Counted from the first letter of the stretch, positions 47,283-56,071 are shown. The stretch: DNA of 64,000 nt from Acidovorax sp. 210-6 (GCF_010020825.1 NZ_JAACJE010000001.1:2418001-2482000), one strand, 5' to 3'. A program made the numbers and translations. The notes: a model not told the origin generated them from the letters alone.

Positions 47283-47819
47283 ATGCCCACCGCCCTGCGC
47301 TGGCTGGGCCAGCACCTGCGCAAGCGCTGGCGCGCGCACGCGCTCAACCTGCTGATGCTGTTGGGCGTGTTTGCAGGAACCCACTGGTGGCAAACACGCA
47401 ACCTGCCCTCCGGCCCGCTGCCCGCGTTGCCATTGGAGTTGGCCAGCGGCGAGCGCCTCAGCCTGGAGCAGTGGCGCTCGCGCCATCCAGGCCAGGCCAC
47501 TGCGCTGTACGTCTGGGCCCAATGGTGCCCCATCTGCCGCGTTCAGGAACCCACCATCACGGGCCTGCAGCAAGACCACCCGGTGCTGACCGTGGCCATG
47601 CAATCGGGCCAGACTGCGCAGGTCGCCCGCCTGCTGCAGGAACGCCGCCTGCCCTGGACCACCGCCGTGGACCCCGATGGGAATATTGCTGGCGCCCTGG
47701 GCGTGCATGCCGTTCCCACCATCCTGGTGATGGATGCACAAGGCAACGTGACCGGTTCGTCGGTCGGCTACACCAGCGCCTGGGGTATGCGCTTGCGGCT
47801 GTGGTGGGCGAACTGGTAG
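47283..47819 (+). CDS. Membrane-anchored thioredoxin-like disulfide protein (ScsD/TlpA-like)
   Basis: The 178-residue protein has one N-terminal membrane helix (about 20-36) and a periplasmic thioredoxin fold with the active site WAQWCPICR (C82, C85) and cis-proline in HAVPTILV. The CPIC motif and size resemble ScsD and other TlpA-like protein disulfide reductases or oxidases. It starts 1 base after serB. Its redox partner is not evident in the window. Confidence 0.85.
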   Translation: MPTALRWLGQHLRKRWRAHALNLLMLLGVFAGTHWWQTRNLPSGPLPALPLELASGERLSLEQWRSRHPGQATALYVWAQWCPICRVQEPTITGLQQDHPVLTVAMQSGQTAQVARLLQERRLPWTTAVDPDGNIAGALGVHAVPTILVMDAQGNVTGSSVGYTSAWGMRLRLWWANW

Positions 47820-47847
47820 TCACCCACCCACACAGGCACTCAGTCTC

Positions 47848-48327
47848 TCAGTCCACCGGCCGTGGCAAGCCAGGCACCAGGGCGATGGGAATCACACCGG
47901 CCGATGGTGCCGCCTGCCCCACGGGCGCCATCAGGTCTTCCAGCGTCAGCGCGTCCAGCACCGCAAAGAAGGCCAGCATGGCCTGCCCCAGCACGCTTTG
48001 CAAGCGGCAGTGGCTGCTCAGGCGGCACTGGTTGTTCTCGGGGTCAAAGCATTCCACCACCACAAAATCGGATTCCGTGGCACGCACGACCGCGCCCACG
48101 TTGATCTCCTTGGCGGGGCGCATCAGGCGCATGCCACCGCCACGCCCCCTGGTGGTTTCCAGATAACCGCGCGCAGACAGGTCCTGCACGATCTTGGTCA
48201 GGTGACTGCGTGAGATGCCATACGCCTCAGCCACTTCGGTGATGGTGACGGGAAGCGCCCGCTCATAGCAGGCCGCGCAGTACATCAGTACCCGCAGTGT
48301 GAAGTCGGTCCATTGGGTCAGTCGCAT
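47848..48327 (-). CDS. nsrR: Nitric-oxide-sensing repressor NsrR (Rrf2 family)
   Basis: NsrR is an Fe-S cluster repressor that lets go of DNA on nitric oxide exposure. The 159-residue product begins MRLTQWTDFTLRVLMYCA, has a winged helix (ITEVAEAYGISRSHLTKIV) and the wing YLETTRGRGGGMRL. The three cluster cysteines C93, C101 and C107 lie in ECFDPENNQCRLSSHC. It is divergent from the RIC Fe-S repair gene, a typical NsrR target, with a 19-bp palindrome between them. Confidence 0.93.
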   Translation of the reverse strand: MRLTQWTDFTLRVLMYCAACYERALPVTITEVAEAYGISRSHLTKIVQDLSARGYLETTRGRGGGMRLMRPAKEINVGAVVRATESDFVVVECFDPENNQCRLSSHCRLQSVLGQAMLAFFAVLDALTLEDLMAPVGQAAPSAGVIPIALVPGLPRPVD

Positions 48328-48367
48328 GGCAACAGCCGCTCATAGATAAAAACAGGCATGTAACTTG

Positions 48368-48386
48368 CATTTTATTAGATAAAATG
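48368..48386. promoter_or_regulatory. 19-bp palindrome, candidate NsrR operator
   Basis: CATTTTAT and ATAAAATG form a perfect inverted repeat around TAG, midway between nsrR and the RIC gene (41 and 35 bases from the two start codons). NsrR sites in other proteobacteria are AT-rich inverted repeats containing GCATTT-type half-sites, and TTGCATTT is present here. Binding is inferred. Confidence 0.65.
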
Positions 48387-48421
48387 AGAAGTAGAAATAC
48401 CCATTTTCTAGGACATACCCC

Positions 48422-49159
48422 ATGAGTACCACCTCCCCCGAAATCCAGGCCCTGAATCCCGCCATGTCGATCGGGCAAATCGCCGTGGACTTGCCCGGCG
48501 CCACCGCAGTGTTCCGCCGCCTGAAGCTGGATTTTTGCTGCGGCGGCCACCTGAGCCTGACCAGCGCCACGGCCGAGAAAGGCCTGGACTTGCAGGCCGT
48601 GCTGGCCGAGCTGGCACAGTTGCAGCGCCCCAGCACCCCGACGGGTATCACCGAGCCCAACCCGCTCATCGACCATATCGTGGCGCGCTACCACCAGGTT
48701 CACAAGGCCCAGTTGCCCGAGCTGATCCGCATGGCGCAACGCGTGGAATCGGTGCACCGCGCCAACCCGAACGTCCCCGCGGGCCTTGCCAGCCTGCTTG
48801 AAGCGGTGCAGCAAGACCTGCTCTCGCACATGCACAAAGAAGAGGCCATCCTGTTCCCCATGCTCAAATCCGGCGGCAACCCGTTTGTGAACCAACCCAT
48901 CAGCGTGATGCGCGCCGAGCACGTGGACCACATCGCCACACTGGAAAAGCTGGCATCCATGACCAACGATGCTACGCCACCCGAAGGCGCCTGCAACACC
49001 TGGCGCGCGCTGTACGCCGGCATCGGCCAGCTCTGCGACGACCTCTACAACCACATCCACCTGGAAAACAACGTGCTCTTCCCGCAGTTTGAGGCCAAGG
49101 CCCGCCAGGCCATGGGCGGCGGTGGCTGCGGTGGGTCGGGCGGCTGCTCCTGCAGCTGA
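48422..49159 (+). CDS. Iron-sulfur cluster repair di-iron protein (RIC / YtfE / ScdA family)
   Basis: RIC proteins restore Fe-S clusters damaged by nitric oxide or oxidants. The 245-residue protein has an N-terminal ScdA_N part with the conserved double cysteine (LDFCCGGHLSL, C39-C40), then a hemerythrin-like helical bundle with iron-ligand segments HMHKEEAILFP, RAEHVDHI and YNHIHLENNVLFPQFE. The C-terminus ends in an unusual Gly/Cys tail (GCGGSGGCSCS). It is divergent from nsrR, as expected for NO-response control. Confidence 0.93.
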   Translation: MSTTSPEIQALNPAMSIGQIAVDLPGATAVFRRLKLDFCCGGHLSLTSATAEKGLDLQAVLAELAQLQRPSTPTGITEPNPLIDHIVARYHQVHKAQLPELIRMAQRVESVHRANPNVPAGLASLLEAVQQDLLSHMHKEEAILFPMLKSGGNPFVNQPISVMRAEHVDHIATLEKLASMTNDATPPEGACNTWRALYAGIGQLCDDLYNHIHLENNVLFPQFEAKARQAMGGGGCGGSGGCSCS

Positions 49160-49179
49160 TCCTGCGGCCGGCAGGCAAG

Positions 49180-49212
49180 GCACCCAGAGCGTCAAGCCTG
49201 GGTGCTTTTTTT
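49180..49212 (+). terminator. Rho-independent terminator after the RIC gene
   Basis: GCACCCAG pairs with CTGGGTGC, followed by seven T. It overlaps the stop codon of the convergent DUF2721 gene, so that gene ends within the terminator loop. Confidence 0.9.
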
Positions 49213-49671
49213 CGTCTTTTCGAGTTCCAGCAGCAGATGGAAGTTGAACAACCGGGTCGCCAGCACCGTCTCGGTCATGAAGCAGGTCAGCGCGAGCAGA
49301 AACGAGCCCACCCCCAGCAAGAACCCGGCCACAGCCATGCGGCTGGCCTGCAGCCCCGCCGTTTCGCCCAGAAACAGCAGGATGATGGTGATGCCGATGA
49401 AGAAGGCACATGCCGTCAGCAGCGCAATCGCCGCATTGGCCAGGTAGCCCCTGCGGCGCAGCGTCAGCAATTCCTGCACTGCCTGTTCTGACGAATCGGG
49501 ATCGCGCCGAGCCCTTTCTTCCACAACCCGCGCGCGGTCGATGATGCGGGCCAGTCGCCCCGCCACCACGCCGATCATGCCGGACACCGCCGTGAGCAGA
49601 AACACCGGCGCCACCGCCAGTTGAATGCCATGGGTGATGGCAGAGGTATCAAGCGCAAGAGGCATGGGCAA
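49192..49671 (-). CDS. DUF2721 family membrane protein
   Basis: The 159-residue product has three hydrophobic segments: residues about 18-38 (AVAPVFLLTAVSGMIGVVAG), 78-102 and 112-134. A charged stretch RIIDRARVVEERAR follows the first helix, a pattern typical of DUF2721 proteins, whose function is unknown. The start may be M1 or M3. It is convergent with the RIC gene and divergent from the PAS-GGDEF gene. The call rests on layout and memory of the family. Confidence 0.72.
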   Translation of the reverse strand: MPMPLALDTSAITHGIQLAVAPVFLLTAVSGMIGVVAGRLARIIDRARVVEERARRDPDSSEQAVQELLTLRRRGYLANAAIALLTACAFFIGITIILLFLGETAGLQASRMAVAGFLLGVGSFLLALTCFMTETVLATRLFNFHLLLELEKTKKSTQA

Positions 49672-49810
49672 GGCAATGAGTGGGCAAGCGCTGCATTATC
49701 GTTGCGGCACCCACATCGGGAAATCCCTGCCCTTCTGAAGGCATGCGCCCACCCCAACACCAGACATGCGATGCCACAATGAAGGCGCACACTCTTACCA
49801 CCGTTGCGCC

Positions 49811-51061
49811 ATGGACATCACCCACAACCCGCTGTGGCACATGCTGCCAGTCGCCGTGATGGTGGTGCGCGATGGCGTGATCCGGCATGTCAACCTGGCA
49901 TGCCAGGTGCTGTTCGAAGCCGACACTGCGGAGCAGATGGTGGGCCACCCGACCACCGAGTTCGTCCACCCGGTCGATCAGCAGCGCTCCAGCGGGCGCA
50001 TCCAGAGGGTGGCCAGCGCACCCGAGAGCGGCATTCCCAACAAGTCCACCGAAATCCGCATCCGCACCTGCAAGGGTCAGTTGCGCATGGCGCTGTTCAC
50101 CAGCGTGGCGGCGGAGGTGGACGGCCTGCCCTCGGTACTGATCTGCGGCACCGACATGACGCACCAGAGCGAAATCCAGGCCCAGTTGCGCGAGAGCGAG
50201 CAGCATTTCCGGCGCCTGTTCGAGAACATGCGAGACGTGTACTACCGCACCAACGCCCAGGGTGTGGTGCTGCATGTGGGCCCTGGCGTGCGCCAGGTGC
50301 TGGGCTACGACCCGCAAGAGATCATTGGCCGCACAGCCGAGTCCTACTACCCACAAAGCTCGGACCGCGACGCGTTCAAGGCCGCCATCCAGGCACATGG
50401 TGCCGTGTCCGATTTTCCTGGCCAGATGGTGCGCAAGGATGGGCGCGTCATCGACATTTCCATCAGCAGCCAGGCGGTGTTCGATGACGACGGGAATTTC
50501 GCAGGTGTCGAGGGCATTTACCGCGACATCACCCAGCGCAAGAACCTGGAGCGCGAATTGCACCGTATGGCCAGCACCGACACCCTGACGGGCATGGCCA
50601 ACCGCCGCGTCTTCCTGGAGCGCGCCGAAGCCGCCTTTGCGCATGCCCGCACCGAGAACCAGCCGCTGGCCCTGCTGATGCTGGATCTGGACCATTTCAA
50701 GCAGATCAACGACCACCTGGGCCACCTCGAAGGCGACCGTGTGCTGATAGCGTTTGCGCAGGCGGTACAGTTGCTGCTGCGCGCCGACGACACCGTGGGC
50801 CGCCTCGGGGGCGAGGAGTTCGGGGTGTTGTTGCCGGGTTCAGGCCATGACGGCGCGCTGGCCATTGCCGAGCGCATCCTGCAACACATCCGCGATCTGT
50901 CCCTGCCCGGCCCGCAAGGCCAGCCAGTGCAGGTCACCACCAGCATCGGGCTGGCCTGCCAACTGCCCACAGACCGCAGCCTGCGCGACCTGCTGGACCG
51001 CGCAGACCAGGCGCTCTACCAGGCCAAACGCCAGGGGCGCGACCGCTGCGCCTGCGCCTGA
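49811..51061 (+). CDS. PAS-domain diguanylate cyclase
   Basis: This cytosolic protein should make cyclic di-GMP. The 416-residue product has two PAS-type sensor domains (about 10-120 and 130-250; EQHFRRLFENMRDVYYR, then EGIYRDITQRKNLER) and a C-terminal GGDEF domain with an intact GGEEF active site and an RADD inhibitory I-site five residues before it. No membrane segment is visible. The signal is unknown. A second cyclase gene lies 2 kb downstream. Confidence 0.92.
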   Translation: MDITHNPLWHMLPVAVMVVRDGVIRHVNLACQVLFEADTAEQMVGHPTTEFVHPVDQQRSSGRIQRVASAPESGIPNKSTEIRIRTCKGQLRMALFTSVAAEVDGLPSVLICGTDMTHQSEIQAQLRESEQHFRRLFENMRDVYYRTNAQGVVLHVGPGVRQVLGYDPQEIIGRTAESYYPQSSDRDAFKAAIQAHGAVSDFPGQMVRKDGRVIDISISSQAVFDDDGNFAGVEGIYRDITQRKNLERELHRMASTDTLTGMANRRVFLERAEAAFAHARTENQPLALLMLDLDHFKQINDHLGHLEGDRVLIAFAQAVQLLLRADDTVGRLGGEEFGVLLPGSGHDGALAIAERILQHIRDLSLPGPQGQPVQVTTSIGLACQLPTDRSLRDLLDRADQALYQAKRQGRDRCACA

Positions 51062-51072
51062 GCCCAGGCGAT

Positions 51073-52263
51073 TTACAAAGCTTGCGCCAGGCGCGCCACG
51101 CCCTCGCGAATCTTGTCCACGCCGACCGTGGCGAACGACAGGCGCAGCGTGGCGTGGTCGGGCTGGGCGCAGAAGAACGGCGTGCCGGGCACGAAGGCCA
51201 CGCCCTTGTCGATGGCGGCCTTGGCAAACACATTGCCGTCCGCCACCTTGCCACCCGCGCCCGTGAGGCGCGCCCACACGAACAAACCGCCCTGGGGTTG
51301 CACGAACGCGATCGCGTCGCCCAAATCCTTGCGTAGCGCGTCGCCCATGGCCTGGGCACGCTCGGCGTACACCTTGCGCACATGGGCCAGCGTGGCGGGC
51401 ATGCGGCCGGCCTTGAGGTACTGCGCGGCCGTGGCCTGGGCGAAGGTGCTGGTGTGCGCGTCGCTGAACTGCTTGCACATGGTGGCCTTGGCCAGTAGCT
51501 CGGCCGGGGCGATCATCCAGCCCACGCGCAGGCCGGGCGACAGCACCTTGCTCAGGCTGCCGCAGTGCACCAGCAGCTCGCGGCTGCCCGGCACGGTGGC
51601 CGAGAGGGCCAGCAGGCTGGGCGGCGGCGCCTCGCCAAAATACAGGTCGCCGTAGGGGTCGTCCTCGACCACCAGGGTCTGGTACTTCACAGCCAGCTCC
51701 AGCACCTTCTTGCGGCGTTCCAGGCTCAGCATGGCGCCACTGGGGTTGCCGAAGGTGGGGATGAGGTACACGAACTTGGGCCGGTGCTCGACGATGAGCT
51801 TTTCCAGCTCGTCGGTCTTCACGCCGTTGCCGTCGATGGGCGCGCTGATGAGCTGCGCGCCATACAAGCGGAAGCACTGGATGGTGGCCAGGAAGGTCGG
51901 GCCTTCGACGATCACCTTGTCGCCGGGGCTGATGAGCGTCTTGCCCAGCAGGTCCAGCGCCTGCTGGCTGCCGGTGGTGACGATGAGGTTCTCGGGCGCC
52001 ACGCCCTGCGCGCCCTTGCTGGCCATGAACGCGCTGAGCTGCTCGCGCAGCGGCTGGTAGCCCTCGGTGGCGCCGTACTGCAGCGCGGCACCGGGTTCCT
52101 CGGCCAGTGCCTGGTTCACGGCGGCCTGGATGCCGTCCACGTCGAACATGGCGCTGTCGGGGAAGCCCCCAGCAAAGCTGATGATGCCGGGCTTGCCCAG
52201 CAGCTTGAAGAGTTCGCGGATGGCGGAGGTTTCGACGTTGTTCAGGCGGTCGGCGAATTGCAT
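51073..52263 (-). CDS. PLP-dependent class I/II aminotransferase
   Basis: The 396-residue protein is a fold-type I aminotransferase of the LysN/2-aminoadipate and MocR-like group. It has SFAGGFPDSAMFDV, YGATEGYQPLR, TTGSQQALDLLGK, YLIPTFGNPSG, and the PLP lysine in CGSLSKVLSPGLRVGW. No DNA-binding domain is fused. It is convergent with the PAS-GGDEF gene (11 bases apart). The substrate cannot be fixed from sequence; valine, aromatic or 2-aminoadipate specificities all occur in this group. Confidence 0.88.
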   Translation of the reverse strand: MQFADRLNNVETSAIRELFKLLGKPGIISFAGGFPDSAMFDVDGIQAAVNQALAEEPGAALQYGATEGYQPLREQLSAFMASKGAQGVAPENLIVTTGSQQALDLLGKTLISPGDKVIVEGPTFLATIQCFRLYGAQLISAPIDGNGVKTDELEKLIVEHRPKFVYLIPTFGNPSGAMLSLERRKKVLELAVKYQTLVVEDDPYGDLYFGEAPPPSLLALSATVPGSRELLVHCGSLSKVLSPGLRVGWMIAPAELLAKATMCKQFSDAHTSTFAQATAAQYLKAGRMPATLAHVRKVYAERAQAMGDALRKDLGDAIAFVQPQGGLFVWARLTGAGGKVADGNVFAKAAIDKGVAFVPGTPFFCAQPDHATLRLSFATVGVDKIREGVARLAQAL

Positions 52264-52376
52264 GGCGTGGATATCTGGTTGGCGGGAGACTGCACATTGT
52301 CGCCAATCGGAATGCAGGTTTCCTGCATCCGGGCGCCAATGCCCCCGGCAGGCGCTCTGCCCCTACACTGCGCGGC

Positions 52377-53027
52377 ATGAAAACCGCGCTGATCGAACCC
52401 TTCTTCGCCACCCTCAAGGCCGCCAACCCGCAACCCAACACCGAGCTGGAATACACCAGCGTGTTCGAGCTGCTTACCGCCGTGCTGCTGTCGGCCCAGG
52501 CCACCGACGTGGGTGTGAACAAGGCCACGCGCAAGCTGTTCCCGGTGGCGAACACGCCGCAGGCCATCCTGGACCTCGGGCTCGAAGGGCTGGAGGGCTA
52601 CATCAAGACCATCGGCCTGTACAAAAGCAAGGCCCGTCACCTGATGGAAACCTGCCGCATCCTGGTGCAGCAGCATGGCGGCGAGGTGCCGCGCACGCGC
52701 GAGGCGCTCGAAGCCCTGCCCGGCGTGGGCCGCAAGACGGCCAACGTGGTGCTCAACGTGGCCTTCGGCCAGCCCACCATGGCGGTGGACACGCACATCT
52801 TCCGCGTCAGCAACCGCACCGGCCTGGCGCCAGGCAAGAACCCGCTGGAAGTCGAGAAGCAGTTGCTCGCGCGCGTGCCCCCCGCCTACGCGGTGGATTC
52901 GCACCACTGGCTCATCCTGCTGGGCCGCTACGTGTGCCAGGCGCGCAAGCCGCGCTGCTGGGAGTGCCGCGTGGCGCCGTTCTGCGACTTCCAGCCCAAG
53001 ACGCCAGCCCCACCGGTGCGCTATTGA
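52377..53027 (+). CDS. nth: Endonuclease III
   Basis: Nth is a base-excision repair glycosylase/AP lyase for oxidised pyrimidines. The 216-residue protein contains the helix-hairpin-helix LPGVGRKTANVVLNVAFG with catalytic Lys, then the catalytic Asp in AVDTHIFRVSNR, and the C-terminal [4Fe-4S] motif C-x6-C-x2-C-x5-C in CQARKPRCWECRVAPFC. Length is normal. It is divergent from the aminotransferase gene. Confidence 0.97.
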   Translation: MKTALIEPFFATLKAANPQPNTELEYTSVFELLTAVLLSAQATDVGVNKATRKLFPVANTPQAILDLGLEGLEGYIKTIGLYKSKARHLMETCRILVQQHGGEVPRTREALEALPGVGRKTANVVLNVAFGQPTMAVDTHIFRVSNRTGLAPGKNPLEVEKQLLARVPPAYAVDSHHWLILLGRYVCQARKPRCWECRVAPFCDFQPKTPAPPVRY

Positions 53028-53159
53028 ATCCATACCTTGTGGCGCCCGCGATACGGGCACCACAAGCCAGAATGGCTCCAATAGCCCTGCGCAGCGGCCA
53101 GCGGCGGCGCTGGCTATACTGGGATCGCAACGCCGCACGAAGCGCACCGATCCCGCCTG

Positions 53160-54293
53160 ATGACGAACCTCGACCCGCGCTCGCTGATCGCCATGGCGGG
53201 CCTCATGGCCTCCCTGATGGCCGTGGTGCTGTATTTCATGCGGCGCTACTACCCACCCAGCATCCAGGGCATAGGCTACTGGGCCAGCGCCCCCATGACA
53301 TGGCTCTTGGCCACCGTGATGTTCAGCGGGCGCGGCGTGTTCCCCGACCTGTTCTCCATGGTGATCGCCAACACCCTGCTGCTGCTGGGCACCACGGCCT
53401 TCTACGTCGGCTGCCGCCGCTTCCTCGGCCACGACGGTGGCTGGCGCCTGTGGGGCACCGTGGCGGCGCTCGCGGCACTGCTGTTCACCTGGCTCACCTA
53501 TGGCCACCCCAGTTACCCCCTGCGGCTCGGGAGCTTCACCGCGCTGATGATCTGCATCTATGCCGCCAACCTGCGCTTTCTGCTGCGCCATGGCGGCAAA
53601 CGCTTTCCGGTGCGGCTGGTGGAGGTGGTGCTGGCGCTGCACATCGCGGTGCTGGCCGTACGGCTCTCCACCACCTTGGTTGGCCGTGCCGGCAGCGACC
53701 TGATGGAGCCTTCGCTCTACCAAACCCTGTACATCGGCGCCTATGTGCTGACCGTGCTGATGCTGTCCATTGGTGCCGTGCTGATGGCCACCGACCGCCT
53801 GACCACCGAGCTGAATCACCTGGCCACGCACGACGCCCTGACCCACACGCTCAACCGCCGCGCCCTGCTCGAGCGCTTCGAGGAAGAACTGGCGCGCAGC
53901 CTGCGCACCGGCCGGGGTCCGGCCATCATGATGCTAGACCTGGACCACTTCAAGACCGTGAACGACACCCTGGGCCACCAGCACGGCGACGCGGTGCTGG
54001 TGCACTTCGTCCAGTGCACCCAGGCCGTGCTGCGCCGCGGCGACCGGCTGGGCCGCTACGGCGGCGAGGAATTCATGGTGCTGCTGCCCGAAACCGACAT
54101 CGACGCCGCCCGCAGCGTGGCCCAGCGCATCCACACCGCCGCCGCCTCGGGCCACGCACTGGACTGCCAGCTCAGCATCGGCGTGACCACCTGGCACGGC
54201 CCCGGCGACACGCTTGACGCCATGCTGGCCCGCGCCGACAAGGCCCTTTACCAGGCCAAGGCGCAGGGACGCAACCAGACCTGCACGGCCTGA
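53160..54293 (+). CDS. Membrane diguanylate cyclase (GGDEF)
   Basis: The 377-residue protein has an N-terminal membrane region with about six or seven helices (residues about 8-215) and a C-terminal GGDEF domain with GGEEF active site (GRYGGEEFMVLLPE) and DLDHFKTVNDTLGHQHGD. The I-site position reads RRGD, which fits the RxxD rule. It should make cyclic di-GMP in response to an unknown membrane signal. An SOS-box-like palindrome follows it. Confidence 0.92.
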   Translation: MTNLDPRSLIAMAGLMASLMAVVLYFMRRYYPPSIQGIGYWASAPMTWLLATVMFSGRGVFPDLFSMVIANTLLLLGTTAFYVGCRRFLGHDGGWRLWGTVAALAALLFTWLTYGHPSYPLRLGSFTALMICIYAANLRFLLRHGGKRFPVRLVEVVLALHIAVLAVRLSTTLVGRAGSDLMEPSLYQTLYIGAYVLTVLMLSIGAVLMATDRLTTELNHLATHDALTHTLNRRALLERFEEELARSLRTGRGPAIMMLDLDHFKTVNDTLGHQHGDAVLVHFVQCTQAVLRRGDRLGRYGGEEFMVLLPETDIDAARSVAQRIHTAAASGHALDCQLSIGVTTWHGPGDTLDAMLARADKALYQAKAQGRNQTCTA

Positions 54294-54333
54294 GGCGGCC
54301 TACGGCGCCAGCCCGAGGCCACAAGCCGCTTGT

Positions 54334-54367
54334 CAACCAATACTGTATGCAATTACAGTATTGGTTG
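54334..54367. promoter_or_regulatory. LexA-type SOS box within a perfect 14-bp-arm inverted repeat
   Basis: CAACCAATACTGTA and TACAGTATTGGTTG pair perfectly around TGCAAT. The centre is CTGT-N8-ACAG, identical to the LexA consensus spacing, flanked by TA on both sides. It lies 40 bases upstream of the VOC gene start and overlaps a TTGTCA at 54330 that could serve as a -35 element. Known LexA boxes have this form; binding here is inferred. Confidence 0.65.
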
Positions 54368-54406
54368 TGCGAATCGCGCACGCCCACCCCACACAGAAGC
54401 CACCCC

Positions 54407-54820
54407 ATGCTTGACCACATGACCTTCCGCGTCACCGACATCCAGCGCGCCAAGGCGTTCTACAGCGCGGCCCTCGCGCCCCTGGGCTACAGCGTTTGCC
54501 TTGAGGGCAACTACGGCATGAACATCCTCGGCTTCGCCTACCCCGACCCCGCCGAGCCCGACGGCAAGAAGGCCGACGTGTGGTTCATCGACGGCCCCTC
54601 CCCCTACGGCGGCCCGCCGTCCACCACGGGCTGCCACCTGGCCTGGAAGGCCCAGACCCGCGCCCAGGTAGACGCCTTCTACGCCGCCGCGATCGCCGCC
54701 GGCGGCAAGGACAACGGCGCCCCCGGCCTGCGCCCGGACTACCACCCGCACTACTACGGCGCTTTCGTTATCGATCCGGAAGGCAACAACATCGAGGCGG
54801 TGTGCCATTTAGCGGAGTAA
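54407..54820 (+). CDS. Small VOC (glyoxalase/bleomycin-resistance) family protein
   Basis: The start at 54407 (MLDHMTFRVTDIQRA) gives 137 residues, one VOC module pair. It has metal-site candidates His4 and Glu near the end (DPEGNNIEAVCH), and the family segments KAFYSAALAPLGY and YYGAFVIDPEGNN. Such proteins include dioxygenases, isomerases and resistance proteins; the substrate is unknown. A near-consensus SOS box lies directly upstream, which is unusual for this family. Confidence 0.85.
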   Translation: MLDHMTFRVTDIQRAKAFYSAALAPLGYSVCLEGNYGMNILGFAYPDPAEPDGKKADVWFIDGPSPYGGPPSTTGCHLAWKAQTRAQVDAFYAAAIAAGGKDNGAPGLRPDYHPHYYGAFVIDPEGNNIEAVCHLAE

Positions 54821-55078
54821 GCGGGGCGCGGTGCTTCGGCGGCAATGGGCGGGTAGATTTCGAGTCGAATTGGCCCGTAGCATCCGCCCTCATTGCGCTG
54901 GAAGCTATTGATTTCATAGCTACTTGCGCATTTCATTTCCGTAGGCAGTGGCCTCCGACGCGTTTGGTGCCTCTCCTCACGCAATAGCAAGGACTGAGCT
55001 GGGCATGGGGGTCTGCAAGCGACCCTGAGCAGTCATACAACAACCTATAAATCGAATGCCATCTACACAAATGAAATT
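54821..55078. other. Intergenic stretch with a diverged repeat copy
   Basis: No gene is seen in this stretch. It contains a diverged hairpin-repeat copy at 54901-54955 (GCTATTGATTTCATAGC then CTTGCGC, then AGGCAGTGGCC). The bases after about 54990 become AT-richer and lead into the DUF4365 gene. Confidence 0.6.
54901..54955 (+). repeat. Dispersed hairpin repeat (diverged) after the VOC gene
   Basis: The tip GCTATTGATTTCATAGC is well preserved. The core (CTTGCGCATTTCATTTCCGT) and end (AGGCAGTGGCC) have drifted from the family but keep its order. Confidence 0.6.
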
Positions 55079-56071
55079 TTATTTGCTAGCTGCTAGAGCA
55101 GCTTGAAATTGCTCGATACGTGGAAATCTCTGGTAATAAGATTCCACCTGCATTCCAAAAAAGCCTTCCTGTGCGACGTGCAGTAAGCCTGCGTCAAGCA
55201 TTTTCCCTGCTTTGACAAGTTCCGCTTCTTTTTGGTGAATTAACTTTACAAGGGCTCTGCCACGAGCAGTGAGCGGCGCAACGAAATGGGGTTGCATTTC
55301 TCGATCTTCCCAATCAATAAGGCAATCTGCAAAGTCAATTTGAGCCAATCCCTGAGCAAGAAGAAATTTGACATAATTAAATAAAAAATGGTGCTCTTGA
55401 TAGCCCATCCCCATTCCAAATTCTGATCTCTTGACTAGTAGGTTAAATTCCACAGCGTTGCAAACCATATCCATGCCGTAATAGATGCTGCGGCAAATAT
55501 TTGTCAATCCGTGTGTAAATAGATCGAAATAACTCAGAGGAAATCCTGCATCTCTAGAGCAAGTGCTTAGTAGTACCTTCAAGACTTCCTCTAGGTCGAC
55601 TATGAATGGTTCGGCCTGAACGCCGGCAGTAGCAAAAAGTTGTGTGGGCTCAGTGCTCTGCAGTAGGTTGTACTGCGGGACTTCGATAAAACTTTTCTCA
55701 GTTCTTGCTGGAGTTCTCAGAGCCTGTCTCACGTCAGCCCAGTAAGAATGATTTGTCGTGGGGTCATGCAACACAAGAATTACAGGCAGTGGAAATGACT
55801 CCCAATAAGCTCGATGCTTTTCCTCTGGGTAAAACTTCCATCCCTCTGTTGATTCATGCTTGAAGTATGAAGGGCCGGATTTGACCTGGACTGCAATGAC
55901 TTTCCCCGTCGCAAAACCATCAGGATTTACAAACTCCAAATTTCCATCAATGCCAACGTCACCTGTTGAAGTCTCTCTCCAAATTTGTGAATTGTTTGCT
56001 GCGTAGTTTTGCAGTGCATTAATTCCTAAACGTTCTTGAGCGTATGACAAGCCAACCTTTGGGAGTTGCAT
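55079..56071 (-). CDS. DUF4365-type protein, restriction-endonuclease-like fold
   Basis: The ATG at 56071 (MQLPKVGLSYAQERLG) gives 330 residues; an upstream TTG at 56092 is possible. The N-terminal region matches the DUF4365 pattern of a PD-(D/E)xK-like fold: Glu in YAQERLG, Asp in GDVGIDGNLEF and QVKS in VIAVQVKSGPSYF. The C-terminal half is helical and not recognised. The gene is visibly AT-richer than its neighbours, stands alone and lies next to repeat copies, so it looks horizontally acquired. A role in defence or nucleic-acid processing is possible but unproven. Confidence 0.72.
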   Translation of the reverse strand: MQLPKVGLSYAQERLGINALQNYAANNSQIWRETSTGDVGIDGNLEFVNPDGFATGKVIAVQVKSGPSYFKHESTEGWKFYPEEKHRAYWESFPLPVILVLHDPTTNHSYWADVRQALRTPARTEKSFIEVPQYNLLQSTEPTQLFATAGVQAEPFIVDLEEVLKVLLSTCSRDAGFPLSYFDLFTHGLTNICRSIYYGMDMVCNAVEFNLLVKRSEFGMGMGYQEHHFLFNYVKFLLAQGLAQIDFADCLIDWEDREMQPHFVAPLTARGRALVKLIHQKEAELVKAGKMLDAGLLHVAQEGFFGMQVESYYQRFPRIEQFQAALAASK

